From: Gammaproteobacteria bacterium
GTDB lineage: Bacteria; Pseudomonadota; Gammaproteobacteria; Steroidobacterales; GCA-2729495
DNA length: 64,000 nucleotides
Reading direction: 5' to 3'
Assembly (NCBI GenBank): GCA_030746435.1
Contig: JASLMV010000010.1
Coordinates: 37,144 to 101,143 of the forward strand
Position numbers and translations under genes: made by a program
Notes under the pieces: model-generated
Database searches by the model: none
Told to the model about the DNA's origin: nothing
The model's input: the letters and a program-made list of their open reading frames with translations, nothing else
Shown: positions 7,606 through 17,262 of the stretch, piece after piece
How the letters are laid out: the number at the start of each line of letters is the position of its first letter
How positions within the stretch are numbered: position 1 is the first letter of the stretch

Positions 7606-9059
7606 CTGAAGCACTGATCTTCGAGTACCGGTCCGAGGGCCGGAAAGGCTTTGTAGCGGGACCGGATGCAGTGCCGAAACTGCCCGCAGAAGCGCTCCGG
7701 GCCGATGAACCGACCTTGCCAACCGCTTCCGAGTTGGAAGTTGTGCGCCATTTTACCCGGCTTTCGCAACAGAACTTTTCCATAGACACACAGTTCTATC
7801 CCCTGGGTTCGTGCACGATGAAATACAACCCGCGTGTCTGTAACCAGCTCGCAATGCTGCCGCAGTTTCTTGGGCGACATCCGCTCGGCCCTGTGGAGCA
7901 TGGACAGGGCTATCTGCAGACCATGTTCGAACTCCAGGAAATGCTGCGGATTGCGACGGGCATGGCGGCCGTATCGCTGACGCCGATGGCTGGCGCGCAG
8001 GGAGAATTTGCAGGCGTGGCAATGATAAAGGCCTATCACGAGTCACGTGGCGACGATGCGCGTAACCAGATTATCGTGCCTGACGCAGCGCACGGTACCA
8101 ACCCTGCGACGGCAACCATGTGTGGTTGTGAGGTCGTCGAGATTTCCACCCGGCCGGACGGCGACCTCGATATCAACCGGCTGCGCGAGGTTTTGGGACC
8201 GAACACCGCAGGCATCATGCTGACCAACCCGTCTACACTGGGATTATTTGAACGGCAAATAGAAGAAATCGCTGCAATCGTTCATGCAGCCGGCGGGCTT
8301 CTTTATTACGACGGTGCCAACCTGAACGCGATTCTGGGTAAAACCCTGCCGGGCGATATGGGTTTTGACGTCATACACATGAACCTGCACAAAACCTTTT
8401 CTACACCGCACGGAGGGGGTGGCCCCGGCTCCGGTGCCGTGGGCGTTGCGGAGCGGCTGAAACCCTTTTTACCGGTACCGTTCGTGCAACGGCTGGACGG
8501 CCGTTACACCTGGGCGACGGAAGAACATTACCCGCAAAGTATCGGACGCCTGTCTGCCTTTATGGGTAACTCAGGCGTATTGCTGCGTGCCTATGTGTAT
8601 ATGCGTATGCTTGGCCGGGCAGGAATGGAACGCGTGGCGGATTTTGCCGTACTAAATGCCAACTACCTCATGGTATGTCTGCGCGAGGCGGGCTTCGATG
8701 TCGCCTTTCCCGAACGGCGTGCCAGCCACGAATTTATTATTTCCCTGAAATCGATTGCGCGGGAGACGGACGTAACCGCAATGGATTTTGCGAAGGCATT
8801 GCTGGATTATGGCTTCCACGCACCAACGACTTACTTTCCGTTGCTGGTGCCGGAGTGCCTGTTAATCGAGCCTACCGAGAGTGAATCGCGGCATGCGCTT
8901 GATGCCTTTGTCGCCGCACTGGTGGACATACGCGATACGGCGTACTCGAATCCGGACAAGGTAAAGGAGGCGCCCGTAACGATGCCGGTCCGCAGGCTCG
9001 ATGACGTGCGTGCCGCTAAACAACCGGACCTGGTGTGGCAAGCACCCGGTGCCGGCTAA
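7602..9059 (+). CDS. gcvPB: Glycine dehydrogenase (decarboxylating) subunit 2
   Basis: 485-residue C-terminal half of the split P protein carrying the PLP Schiff-base lysine K264 in the motif [18 protein letters not shown]. Other family segments are [39 protein letters not shown] and [13 protein letters not shown]. Enterobacteria have a fused GcvP of about 950 residues; the two-gene form seen here is the other common architecture. Last enzyme of the gcv operon; the kinase gene follows after 47 bases. Confidence 0.96.
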   Translation: MTEALIFEYRSEGRKGFVAGPDAVPKLPAEALRADEPTLPTASELEVVRHFTRLSQQNFSIDTQFYPLGSCTMKYNPRVCNQLAMLPQFLGRHPLGPVEHGQGYLQTMFELQEMLRIATGMAAVSLTPMAGAQGEFAGVAMIKAYHESRGDDARNQIIVPDAAHGTNPATATMCGCEVVEISTRPDGDLDINRLREVLGPNTAGIMLTNPSTLGLFERQIEEIAAIVHAAGGLLYYDGANLNAILGKTLPGDMGFDVIHMNLHKTFSTPHGGGGPGSGAVGVAERLKPFLPVPFVQRLDGRYTWATEEHYPQSIGRLSAFMGNSGVLLRAYVYMRMLGRAGMERVADFAVLNANYLMVCLREAGFDVAFPERRASHEFIISLKSIARETDVTAMDFAKALLDYGFHAPTTYFPLLVPECLLIEPTESESRHALDAFVAALVDIRDTAYSNPDKVKEAPVTMPVRRLDDVRAAKQPDLVWQAPGAG

Positions 9060-9106
9060 CGAAAGGCTGCCGCCTTACCAGGCACAGCCGACCCAGGAGT
9101 AAATGA

Positions 9107-10045
9107 ATGTCAGCATTAATTTGCGGCTCGATGGCTTACGACAACATCATGGTGTTTCCCGGCCGATTTAAGGAGCAAATCCTTCCGGACCAGATTCATA
9201 TCCTTAACGTGGCTTTCCTGGTGCCGGTCATGCGCAAGGAGTTTGGTGGTTGTGCCGGCAATATCGCATACAACCTTAACCTGCTCGGCGGCACAGGTTT
9301 CGCGATGGCGACCGTTGGCACAGACTTCGAGCCCTACCGGGCGTGGCTGGAACAGCAGGGCCTCGACAGCCGTTACCTGAAGGCAATAGATACCGCGCTT
9401 ACTGCCCAGGCCTATATCACGACCGACCTGGACGATAACCAGATTACGGCTTTTCATCCGGGTGCCATGGACCACGCGCACCTGAACGAGATTCCCGCCG
9501 ATGCAGGCATTAGCATCGGCATGATTTCACCTGACGGCAAACAGGGCATGGTGGATCACGCCCATCAGTTCGCGGCCGCCGGCATACCGTTTGTATTCGA
9601 CCCCGGCCAGGGACTGCCGATGTTTGACGGTGATGAACTGCGGGACCTGATTGCCAAGGCAAGCTGGGTCGCGGTGAACGATTACGAAGGGCAGATGTTG
9701 CAGGAACGCACCGGCTGGTCGGAAGATGAGATCGGCGCACAGGTAGACGCGCTGATCGTTACACGCGGTGCGAAGGGTTCCGCTATCCTGAGTGACGGTG
9801 AGCGCATCGAAATACCGGCGGTCGAAGCGGTTAGCGTCAGTGACCCGACCGGTTGCGGTGACGCTTACCGCGCAGGCCTGCTTTATGGGCTGCTGAACCA
9901 AATGAGCTGGGCCGATACCGGCCGTCTTGCGGCGGTACTCGGCGCTATCAAGGTGGCCAGCCAGGGCACGCAGAACCATGATTTCACGCGTGACAGCGTT
10001 AACGACGTGTTCGAGCAGAATTTCGGATACCGGCTGGATTTCTAA
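9107..10045 (+). CDS. PfkB-family carbohydrate kinase, adenosine kinase-like
   Basis: 312-residue ribokinase-fold kinase. The C-terminal PfkB signature DPTGCGDAYRAGLLYGL holds the catalytic Asp and anion hole; FGGCAGNIAYNLNLLGG is the N-terminal substrate-binding loop. The overall sequence resembles bacterial proteins annotated as adenosine kinase. Adenosine salvage would fit beside one-carbon enzymes because it drains adenosine from the S-adenosylhomocysteine cycle, but the substrate is not shown by sequence. The start at 9107 is set by AGGAGT six bases upstream; an out-of-frame ATG lies at 9103. Same strand as gcv, 47 bases after gcvPB, so it may share its transcript. Confidence 0.82.
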   Translation: MSALICGSMAYDNIMVFPGRFKEQILPDQIHILNVAFLVPVMRKEFGGCAGNIAYNLNLLGGTGFAMATVGTDFEPYRAWLEQQGLDSRYLKAIDTALTAQAYITTDLDDNQITAFHPGAMDHAHLNEIPADAGISIGMISPDGKQGMVDHAHQFAAAGIPFVFDPGQGLPMFDGDELRDLIAKASWVAVNDYEGQMLQERTGWSEDEIGAQVDALIVTRGAKGSAILSDGERIEIPAVEAVSVSDPTGCGDAYRAGLLYGLLNQMSWADTGRLAAVLGAIKVASQGTQNHDFTRDSVNDVFEQNFGYRLDF

Positions 10046-10073
10046 GCCGCAGTCGGGTTTATAAAGTGTTTTT

Positions 10074-12890
10074 ATGCACATGAAGCTTTGCATACGGTCG
10101 ACAGTAATGCGTTTCGCATTGCTGCTTTTGTTGCTTGTACAGACTGCAATTGCAGATAGCGAAACTGCCGACTGGAGCGAGATGATCGAGCGCATCTCCA
10201 CGGGCGTTGTGTCACTGAAGATCGATGTAACCCGATCATTCGATACCGAACGTAGTGTGTCCACGCAGGCAACAGGTTTCGTTGTCGATGCCGACAAGGG
10301 CCTGATTCTGACTAATCGACACGTGGTAACGCCGGGGCCGGTGCGCACGGAGGCGCTGTTCCTGAACCAGGAAGAAGTGCCGCTGATCCCGGTGTATCGC
10401 GATCCGGTCCACGACTTCGGGCTGTTTCGTTACGACCCGGAAGCGTTGAGCTATATTCAGCCGGTTGAACTGACCCTGACACCCGAGCGTGCCGCTGTCG
10501 GCCTGGAAGTGCGTATCGTGGGTAACGATGCCGGCGAACAACTGTCCATCCTGTCTGGCACAATCGCGCGCCTCGACCGCCGCGCACCGACCTACGGTTT
10601 TGCCAACTACAATGATTTCAATACTTATTACATTCAGGCGGCGTCCGGCAGTTCCGGGGGTTCGTCCGGGTCGCCGGTGCTGGACAAGCAGGGACGGGTC
10701 GTGGCCCTGAATGCGGGGGCCAGCAGCACAGCCGCGTCCAGTTTTTTCCTCCCGCTCGATCGCGTGAAGCGAGCGGTCGATCTCATTCGGGCAGGTAAAC
10801 CGGTGACCCGTGGCACCCTCGGTGTCCAGTTCGTACAGGTTGCATTCGACGAACTGCGCCGGCTGGGGTTGCAGGCAGGAACCGAAGGCAACTTCCGCCG
10901 GGAGTTCCCGCAACAAACGGGTATGCTGGTCGTCAGCAATATTCTGCGTGGCAGCCCGGGCGAGGGTTCTCTGCAGGTTGGTGACATACTGCTCTCGGTC
11001 AATGGCCGCAATCTCACCGATTTTGTGCCCCTAGAAGCGATTTTGGACGACGGCGTCGGAGTGCCGGTGCGCCTGACTGTCGAACGTAACGGCGCCCGTC
11101 TCGAGCAGGAGTTAATCGTCGCCGACCTGCATGCCATTACGCCCGGGCAATATATCGAGATCGGGGACGGCATCGTCCATGAACTCTCCTACCAGCAGGC
11201 GTGGCATATTAATCGTCCCATCGCGGGCGTTTATGTTGCTGCGCCCGGATACGTGTTAGGTACGGCTAATATTCCCCGCCGGAGCGTCATCGTCGAAATG
11301 GATGGCCAGACCATCGACAACCTCGATGACTTTGAAGCCGTGCTCGCACAGTTTGCGGACCGCCAGGAAGTAGCCGTGCGCTACTTCACCATGGAGGATC
11401 CGTCGAACAGTAAGCTGCGTATCATCCGGATGGACCGGCGGTGGTTTCCTCTAAACCGCTGCGTGCGCGATGATGTGCAGGGTTACTGGCCGTGCAGGGC
11501 ACTCGACCCGGGCCCGCCTGCAAAGCCTCCCGAGCCGGCGACAGCCGGTTTTATAGAGCAGGAAAGCAGGCTGTTGCAGAAGCTGGCACCGTCGCTCGTG
11601 CTGATCAACTTCGATATGCCCTACACGATATCGGGCGTCAGTGACCGACACTATTACGGTACCGGGGTCATTGTCGACACCGAACGGGGCTATGTCGTCG
11701 TGGACCGCAACACGGTGCCGGTCGCCATGGGCGACGTGCGCATCACCTTCGCCGGTTCGGTGGAAACCACTGCCAAGGTCGAGTTTGTACATCCGCTCCA
11801 TAACCTCGCGCTGCTTTCTTACGACCCTGCGCGTATTGGCGATACACCCGTTCGCCCCATTACGATTCACAACAGGGAGCAACGCGCAGGCGCTGAACTG
11901 GTTGCGGTCGGCCTGCGGCCCGACAGCAAACTCGTGAGTCAGGATGTACAGGTCGCATCGGTCGATGCTGTCAAGCTGCCGTTATCGCGCACGATGAGGT
12001 TCCGTGAATCGAACCTCGAAACGCTGTCACTGGTGACGCCGCCGCGTGGTATCGATGGTGTCCTCGTTGACCGGCGCGGAAGGCCGGTAGCGCTATGGTC
12101 CAGCTTTGCCTATGACAGCGGTGGCGACGTTCGCCAGGAAAACAAAGGTGTGCCCATAGATCTCGTGGAAGAAATGCTCGAGATCGTCCGCAGTGGTGCC
12201 GGGGTGCGTTCGATCGAGGCGGAATTCAGCCAGATGCCTTTGTCCGCCGCACGTAACTTCGGCCTGTCCGATCAGTGGGCCGCGCGTATGGAAAAAGCTG
12301 ATCCCGAACGCCGGCAGCTGTTGTCGGTGGTCCGGACAGTCGGTGGTACGAAGACGGCCGAAGTACTCGAACCGGGCGATCTGCTCCTGAGTATCGAGGG
12401 TAATCCGGTAACCCGGTTTCGCGAGGTCGAGAAAGCTACGCAAAAAGACAAGGTCCGTGTGACGGTATGGCGTAACAAGGGCGAGCAGAGTTTCGATATC
12501 GAGACGACGCGTCTCGATGGCCGCGGGGTACGGCGGGTAATTATGTGGGGCGGGGCGCTGCTGCAGGAACCTTACCGGGAAATGGCGGCGCAACGCGCCA
12601 TCAGTACCGAGGGTGTGTATGTGGCCTATTTCGGTTACGGCTCACCCGCATCCCGCTACGGGCTCACGGCCGGGAGCCGCATCGTGGAAGTCAACGGGAC
12701 AAAAGTCGCGGGCCTGGATAGCTTCCTCGAACTGGTCGGTGATGTGCCCGGCGGTCAGTCGGTGCGGCTCACGACAGTGAGCTGGAACGATGTCCCGCGG
12801 GTCATTACGCTGAAACTCGACCCGGTTTACTGGCCTGCATGGGAAATCCTGTACAACGGGGACTGGCACCGAATCGCGCTTAGCGATTGA
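10074..12890 (+). CDS. Double HtrA-like serine protease with four PDZ-like domains (Nma111 architecture)
   Basis: 938-residue exported protein with an N-terminal signal peptide (hydrophobic run about residues 13-26). Order of domains as read: trypsin-like protease 1 (about 40-250) with triad H83 (LTNRHVV), D114 (HDFGLF) and S198 (GSSGSPV); PDZ1 (about 253-345); PDZ2-like (about 360-460); a second protease-like domain (about 505-705); and two more PDZ-like regions to the end. In the second protease-like domain the triad is lost: the His motif reads VDRNTVP, the Asp motif reads HNLALLSYDP, and no GxSG motif is present. One active and one dead HtrA unit plus four PDZ domains is the layout of the fungal protease Nma111/Ynm3. 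Probably envelope protein quality control. It follows the kinase by 28 bases. Confidence 0.85.
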   Translation: MHMKLCIRSTVMRFALLLLLLVQTAIADSETADWSEMIERISTGVVSLKIDVTRSFDTERSVSTQATGFVVDADKGLILTNRHVVTPGPVRTEALFLNQEEVPLIPVYRDPVHDFGLFRYDPEALSYIQPVELTLTPERAAVGLEVRIVGNDAGEQLSILSGTIARLDRRAPTYGFANYNDFNTYYIQAASGSSGGSSGSPVLDKQGRVVALNAGASSTAASSFFLPLDRVKRAVDLIRAGKPVTRGTLGVQFVQVAFDELRRLGLQAGTEGNFRREFPQQTGMLVVSNILRGSPGEGSLQVGDILLSVNGRNLTDFVPLEAILDDGVGVPVRLTVERNGARLEQELIVADLHAITPGQYIEIGDGIVHELSYQQAWHINRPIAGVYVAAPGYVLGTANIPRRSVIVEMDGQTIDNLDDFEAVLAQFADRQEVAVRYFTMEDPSNSKLRIIRMDRRWFPLNRCVRDDVQGYWPCRALDPGPPAKPPEPATAGFIEQESRLLQKLAPSLVLINFDMPYTISGVSDRHYYGTGVIVDTERGYVVVDRNTVPVAMGDVRITFAGSVETTAKVEFVHPLHNLALLSYDPARIGDTPVRPITIHNREQRAGAELVAVGLRPDSKLVSQDVQVASVDAVKLPLSRTMRFRESNLETLSLVTPPRGIDGVLVDRRGRPVALWSSFAYDSGGDVRQENKGVPIDLVEEMLEIVRSGAGVRSIEAEFSQMPLSAARNFGLSDQWAARMEKADPERRQLLSVVRTVGGTKTAEVLEPGDLLLSIEGNPVTRFREVEKATQKDKVRVTVWRNKGEQSFDIETTRLDGRGVRRVIMWGGALLQEPYREMAAQRAISTEGVYVAYFGYGSPASRYGLTAGSRIVEVNGTKVAGLDSFLELVGDVPGGQSVRLTTVSWNDVPRVITLKLDPVYWPAWEILYNGDWHRIALSD

Positions 12891-12951
12891 AAGGGTGTGA
12901 AAGAAAAATCATGCAGCAATCATAAAAAACTCAGGTAACCGTTCCATCGTT

Positions 12952-13104
12952 CTAGCCCTCACTGTCCTGATGATTTTCTTTTCTCTCATGTTTGGGTTTG
13001 CGTCTGTATGATCCCGGCCCTTTTGCGGGGCGTTCTACCTTCGAACCGAACCGGGGCTGGCTGACCACCCGCTTGGCGCGGTTTACGCGGCGCTTCTTTT
13101 TCAC
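12952..13104 (-). CDS. arfA: ArfA-like alternative ribosome-rescue factor
   Basis: 50-residue, highly basic protein. The segment QPRFGSKVERPAKGPGSYRR followed by KPKH aligns without gaps to [20 protein letters not shown] followed by KGKH of E. coli ArfA (13 of 24 identical by eye), including the KGxGSYxRK core that binds the decoding centre and recruits RF2 to ribosomes stalled on mRNAs lacking a stop codon. The start is a GTG at 13104 overlapping the TGA stop of the Rieske gene (13103-13101) in a GTGA arrangement, so it is translationally coupled. Unlike E. coli arfA, I see no clear RNase III/terminator hairpin inside the frame and there is a normal TAG stop. Confidence 0.75.
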   Translation of the reverse strand: MKKKRRVNRAKRVVSQPRFGSKVERPAKGPGSYRRKPKHERKENHQDSEG

Positions 13105-14063
13105 GGCATGTCAGTCCCTGGCCCGCTAAACAGGCTGCCGGCGTGACCGTTACCATGTGCATGCAGGAGTTTTCTGTAGGCTATTACGGGCGCATCGCTC
13201 GGCAACAATTTCTCGCCGGCAACATCTTTTACATCGATCGGCCACTGGCCCGCTACGATGGGCCAGTCTTCCCGAAACACAAGGAACTGGGAGATACGGG
13301 TATACAGGTCCATCAAAATGCGTTTACCCGGGAAATCAGACCGGTAAACAGTCCTTCCGTAAACCTCGGTAGTGTGCTCGTCAACGGGCGCAAACATTGC
13401 TGTCATCGGAAATCCACTGCTGATTTTCAGCATCCACAGGTTTGGGTACAGAAACTCCAGGCATTGTGCGGGCTTATTCTCCTCGATAAGGTATGCCCGG
13501 AATCCCTGGTCGATCTCTTCGATTTCCACATTGGACTGGGTTTCGCTTCTGAACATACCGATGGTCGTACGATGCACGAACGGAAGATGGCTGAAGTCAC
13601 ACACATTTTCTATACAACGCGTGAAGTGAGCAGGCCAGATAGAAGTCGATTCGCCATAAGGCAGGCCGTCCATATCAGAGTGCCGGGGTGGTTCGGGCAG
13701 GGACAGGGCATCCACGTCGGAGCCCGTCCACAACCAAATGTACTCGCCAGACTCGAAACACGTTAGTGTTTGTACGCAGAAATCATCGGGGATCGGGCGT
13801 TCACCTTCCGGAGGAATACGTGCGCAATGCCCCTGGCTGTCGAACTCGATACCATGAAAGGGGCAGGTGATCACGTCGTCCTTGATATGGCCAGGGCTGA
13901 GTTTGGCGCCCCGGTGAGGGCAGATGTCGCGCATGCATACAGCCCTGCCTTTGCTGTCCCGCCAAAAAACCAGGGCCTGCCCAAAGCGTTTTTTCGCCAG
14001 CGGTTTGTCACGTAACTCACGCGTACTGATTACGGGAAACCAGTTACCGGTCGATTGCTCCAT
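13101..14063 (-). CDS. Rieske [2Fe-2S] oxygenase, alpha-subunit type
   Basis: 320-residue Rieske non-heme iron oxygenase. The N-terminal Rieske domain has the cluster ligands C48/H50 (CPHRGAK) and C67/H70 (CPFHG). The catalytic domain has the bridging and mononuclear iron motif N153-x2-D156-x2-H159-x4-H164 (NVCDFSHLPFVH). These enzymes hydroxylate or demethylate aromatic or steroid-like substrates with electrons from a reductase not encoded nearby. The substrate cannot be read from sequence. It is transcribed toward the ArfA-like gene, whose start overlaps its stop. Confidence 0.85.
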   Translation of the reverse strand: MEQSTGNWFPVISTRELRDKPLAKKRFGQALVFWRDSKGRAVCMRDICPHRGAKLSPGHIKDDVITCPFHGIEFDSQGHCARIPPEGERPIPDDFCVQTLTCFESGEYIWLWTGSDVDALSLPEPPRHSDMDGLPYGESTSIWPAHFTRCIENVCDFSHLPFVHRTTIGMFRSETQSNVEIEEIDQGFRAYLIEENKPAQCLEFLYPNLWMLKISSGFPMTAMFAPVDEHTTEVYGRTVYRSDFPGKRILMDLYTRISQFLVFREDWPIVAGQWPIDVKDVAGEKLLPSDAPVIAYRKLLHAHGNGHAGSLFSGPGTDMP

Positions 14064-14131
14064 GCAGCCATGGTGGGGCAGCGTTTACGCACCGCGCAAG
14101 TTCTGTGTCCTGTGTTGCCACTGTGTGATTG

Positions 14132-16582
14132 CTATTGCCTGATCAGACGTGGGCTCAGAACGAGCGATTCGGCGGTCTTGCTGTCCGATTCATCTTCACC
14201 GGCAAGGTGTTCCCAGCTGCGCAGCCAGCCGACGAACCGTTCGGCAGGCATCGGTTTGCTGAGGTAATAACCCTGGGCACGCTCGCAGCCTTCTTCGCGG
14301 AGCCAGCGGAGCGCCGCCGTGGTTTCCACGCCTTCTGCGACGACTTCAAGGCCAAGGTCGTGCGCGAGTTCGATGACGGTGCGTACGATTGCCGCATTTT
14401 CCCTGTCATCCGGCAGGTAAGTTACGAAACTGCGGTCGATCTTCAGTTCGTCCATCGGCAGATTCTTCAGATTACTCAGCGTGGAGTAACCCGTGCCGAA
14501 GTCATCCATCGAGGTGCTTATACCCATCTCACGCAGCCGGTTCAGAATGTAAATGGCACGATCGATGTCGCGTGCTGCCGCTTCTTCGGTGATCTCCAGT
14601 ATCAAACAGCTTGCGTCCATGTCGTGTGCGTCAAGCTCAGCGCGAATTTGTTCGGGCAGACGATCGTTCTGCAGATCCTGGCCGGATAAGTTAACTGCGA
14701 TCGGAAGGTTTACTCCCAGTTCTTTCCAGGAGCGGGCGAGATGAATCGAGTGGTGGAGTACCCAGCTTGTTACCGATGAAATGCTACCGGCACTTTCCGC
14801 CAGCGGGATAAATTCTTTAGGGTTGATATTGCCAAGTTCCGGGTGTTCCCAGCGCAACAAGGCTTCGGCGCCACAAACCTGGGAATTTTTGAGGGTGATC
14901 TTGGGTTGCAGAAATAGTCTGAGTTCGTTTTCCTGGGTCGCCCGGCGCAGATCACCGAGGATGGCAAGCTGCCTGACGTGCCGTGCTTCGCGGCCGTTCT
15001 GATAAATCCGGATGCGTTGCTGTGAGTGTTGTGCATCGTTCTTGGCGACCGCGGCCCGGCGGAGCAGTTCATCCGGCTGCCGGCCGTGCTCAGGAAAAAC
15101 GCATAGGCCTATGCAGGCATCCAGCGTGACGTTGACCGACTGCACGGTTAGTCCGGTGTCGAGTATGCTCTCCAGCTTGTGCGCGAGTTCTTCACCACCC
15201 GCGCTGTCGGTATCGGGCGCGACTATCAGGAACTGGTCGCCCTCCAGCCGCGCAAGCGCAAAGTCTTCCGGCAATGCTTTGTTCAACCGCTGGGCGGTCT
15301 GACGCAATACCTCGTCACCGATCTCGTGCCCGAGAGATGACTGGATTTCCCTGAATCGCTGCAGGTGCATTATTATCACGACCATGGATTCATTCTCGTG
15401 CGCACAGGCCCGCAGTGAGTCGCGCAGGAGTTCCATCGCCTGGATTCGGTTTGGCAGGCCGGTCAGCCCGTCAAACCTTGCCTGGTAGACGATACGCTGC
15501 TCACGTTCGGCAATACCTTCACGCATCGAATCGAAGGCCTTGGCGAGATCTTTGAACTCATCGTTGGTATTTATGTCGAATTTCTTCTTGTAGTTACCGA
15601 CCTGCATGTGGTGCGCCGCAAGGAGCAGAGCATGGATTGGCCGGGTTATGCTGCGCGACATGAAGTAAGCCATAATCAGCGCACACAACAGCGTGGTTGT
15701 CAGGGCATGCAGCATCGAACCCTGTAGCATCTTGTACGGAGCCATCGCCCGCTTAAGCGGTTCCTGCATTAGCACGAATACACTTGGGTCGTTCGGCAGA
15801 AATGCCCGCCGACGGGTTATGTACTCGGCTTCCATGTCAGAAGCTGCGATCGTCTGGTCGGTGCCCGCGGAGAGGCGTAACGCAGTATTGATGATCAGGG
15901 TGCGCTGGTCCCGGGACAGCGAACTGCCAAGCAACTTGTGCCGGCCGTCCGAGTCGACGCCCAGGAAAGTGGTTTCGAGTCCGGTAAGACCGGCAATGCG
16001 TTCGGCGAGCGCGCCATCGACAATGTAGCCGACGGATACCCAGCCGATCACATTGGGTGCATTGATCGGCATCGTCAGCATCTCGTAGGCGCGGTGACCG
16101 GCCAGCAGCCCCGATCGGGTGTTGGCAATAAGTTTCGCAGATTGCTCGTTGCTGGTGATCATCTGATCGGTAGAGGCGATAACTGTGCCGTCCAGCGACA
16201 TCAACAGGGCGATATCCGCGTCGGCGCGGCGAGCGTTGTTTACGAGTGCGGACCGGATAGTCTCGGTATCACCGGTCGCGACAGCCGATTTGAAGGCAAA
16301 GTCTTCCACCAGCGGGCGTACTGTCTTCTCGAGCAGGCTACCGCGTGTAAGTACAATCTCCTCGAACACGTTGCCGCCATTCTCGAGACGGTTCTCAGTA
16401 CGGACAGTCGTGTCGCGATTCATGGCAAACAGTACAGCCAGCATATTGGCGATCTGCGAGCCAAGGACAACGAGCAGCGTCAAAACAATAACTTTACTTC
16501 TGTAACTTTTGAATAACTTCCGCACAGAAGGACTCCACCATCTGTCTGGAAGCGGTAAAGACCGCCTCCATAATCCGAACAT
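14132..16582 (-). CDS. Membrane c-di-GMP phosphodiesterase with degenerate GGDEF and intact EAL domain
   Basis: 816-residue inner-membrane signalling protein. TM1 is at about residues 28-54, a large periplasmic sensor (about 55-285) follows, then TM2, a HAMP region (RSITRPIHALLLA), a GGDEF domain and a C-terminal EAL domain. The GGDEF signature reads LEGDQF instead of GGDEF, so cyclase activity is unlikely. The EAL domain keeps the catalytic set: EALLRW, AVNLSGQDL, ILEITEE, MDDFGTGYS, LKIDRSF, VAEGVET and AQGYYLSKP. Predicted output is c-di-GMP hydrolysis controlled by the periplasmic domain. Divergent from the cupredoxin-like gene, a pairing often seen in gammaproteobacteria. Confidence 0.9.
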   Translation of the reverse strand: MFGLWRRSLPLPDRWWSPSVRKLFKSYRSKVIVLTLLVVLGSQIANMLAVLFAMNRDTTVRTENRLENGGNVFEEIVLTRGSLLEKTVRPLVEDFAFKSAVATGDTETIRSALVNNARRADADIALLMSLDGTVIASTDQMITSNEQSAKLIANTRSGLLAGHRAYEMLTMPINAPNVIGWVSVGYIVDGALAERIAGLTGLETTFLGVDSDGRHKLLGSSLSRDQRTLIINTALRLSAGTDQTIAASDMEAEYITRRRAFLPNDPSVFVLMQEPLKRAMAPYKMLQGSMLHALTTTLLCALIMAYFMSRSITRPIHALLLAAHHMQVGNYKKKFDINTNDEFKDLAKAFDSMREGIAEREQRIVYQARFDGLTGLPNRIQAMELLRDSLRACAHENESMVVIIMHLQRFREIQSSLGHEIGDEVLRQTAQRLNKALPEDFALARLEGDQFLIVAPDTDSAGGEELAHKLESILDTGLTVQSVNVTLDACIGLCVFPEHGRQPDELLRRAAVAKNDAQHSQQRIRIYQNGREARHVRQLAILGDLRRATQENELRLFLQPKITLKNSQVCGAEALLRWEHPELGNINPKEFIPLAESAGSISSVTSWVLHHSIHLARSWKELGVNLPIAVNLSGQDLQNDRLPEQIRAELDAHDMDASCLILEITEEAAARDIDRAIYILNRLREMGISTSMDDFGTGYSTLSNLKNLPMDELKIDRSFVTYLPDDRENAAIVRTVIELAHDLGLEVVAEGVETTAALRWLREEGCERAQGYYLSKPMPAERFVGWLRSWEHLAGEDESDSKTAESLVLSPRLIRQ

Positions 16583-16687
16583 ACAAACCTATAAGCCTTT
16601 TGCAGCAAGCGATGTGGACTAGGTCACGTACCAGTTACATCGTGCGGCATTAATAGCGTGAACTGCCAAATTATGGAAAATAAACCT

Positions 16688-17155
16688 ATGAACCGAACGC
16701 TTCGGAAGCTGCCAAATCTGCTGCTGATTGCGGGCCTGCTGGCGGGTCTGGATGCCGCGGCCGCCGGCCGCAACCTGGATATTGAATTGTGCGACGAACG
16801 GGGTCACCCGCTTGCGGGCGCAGTGGCCTACGCAATACCGGAACCGGTTGCTGCAACTTTGCCGCAGCGCAATTTGACGGTGGTTATGGACCAGGTCAAC
16901 AACGAGTTTGCGCCCGAACCCCTTTTTATCGCGGCAGGACCCCAGGTTACTTTTCTGCGCAGCGATGCGACAAGTCACCACGCTTACTCTTTTTCGGAGG
17001 CGAAAAGATTCAAACTCAGCCTCAGCCTCTTCAAAGGTAATGCACGCCCGCCGGTGTTGTTCGACAGGTCCGGGCTCATCATCCGCGGGTACAATATCCA
17101 TGCCCTTATGATCGGGTATGTGCTCGTTGTGGAAATGCCCTACAAGGAAAGATGA
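16688..17155 (+). CDS. Cupredoxin-like periplasmic protein lacking the copper cysteine
   Basis: 155-residue exported protein (signal peptide about residues 1-26) of the group usually annotated as methylamine utilization or plastocyanin-like protein. The family core is recognisable: TSHHAYSFSEAKRF, PPVLFDRSG and GYNIHALMIGYVLVVE. In relatives the last segment reads GCNIHDWM, where Cys, His and Met ligate type 1 copper; here Cys is replaced by Tyr and Asp-Trp by Ala-Leu. The protein also stops right after the core, without the C-terminal extension of relatives. The start at 16688 has GGAAAA upstream; 16658 and 16673 are possible. It may have a structural role or bind copper differently. Confidence 0.65.
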   Translation: MNRTLRKLPNLLLIAGLLAGLDAAAAGRNLDIELCDERGHPLAGAVAYAIPEPVAATLPQRNLTVVMDQVNNEFAPEPLFIAAGPQVTFLRSDATSHHAYSFSEAKRFKLSLSLFKGNARPPVLFDRSGLIIRGYNIHALMIGYVLVVEMPYKER

Positions 17156-17262
17156 AGACTAATCGCCGTCCCGGGGCGCTTATTGACGAATCCGGTTGCC
17201 ACTGCAAGCGCCCGCAGGGCAGAATACGCCCGATGAAAACGACTGATCGTTTCTGAGCTGCC

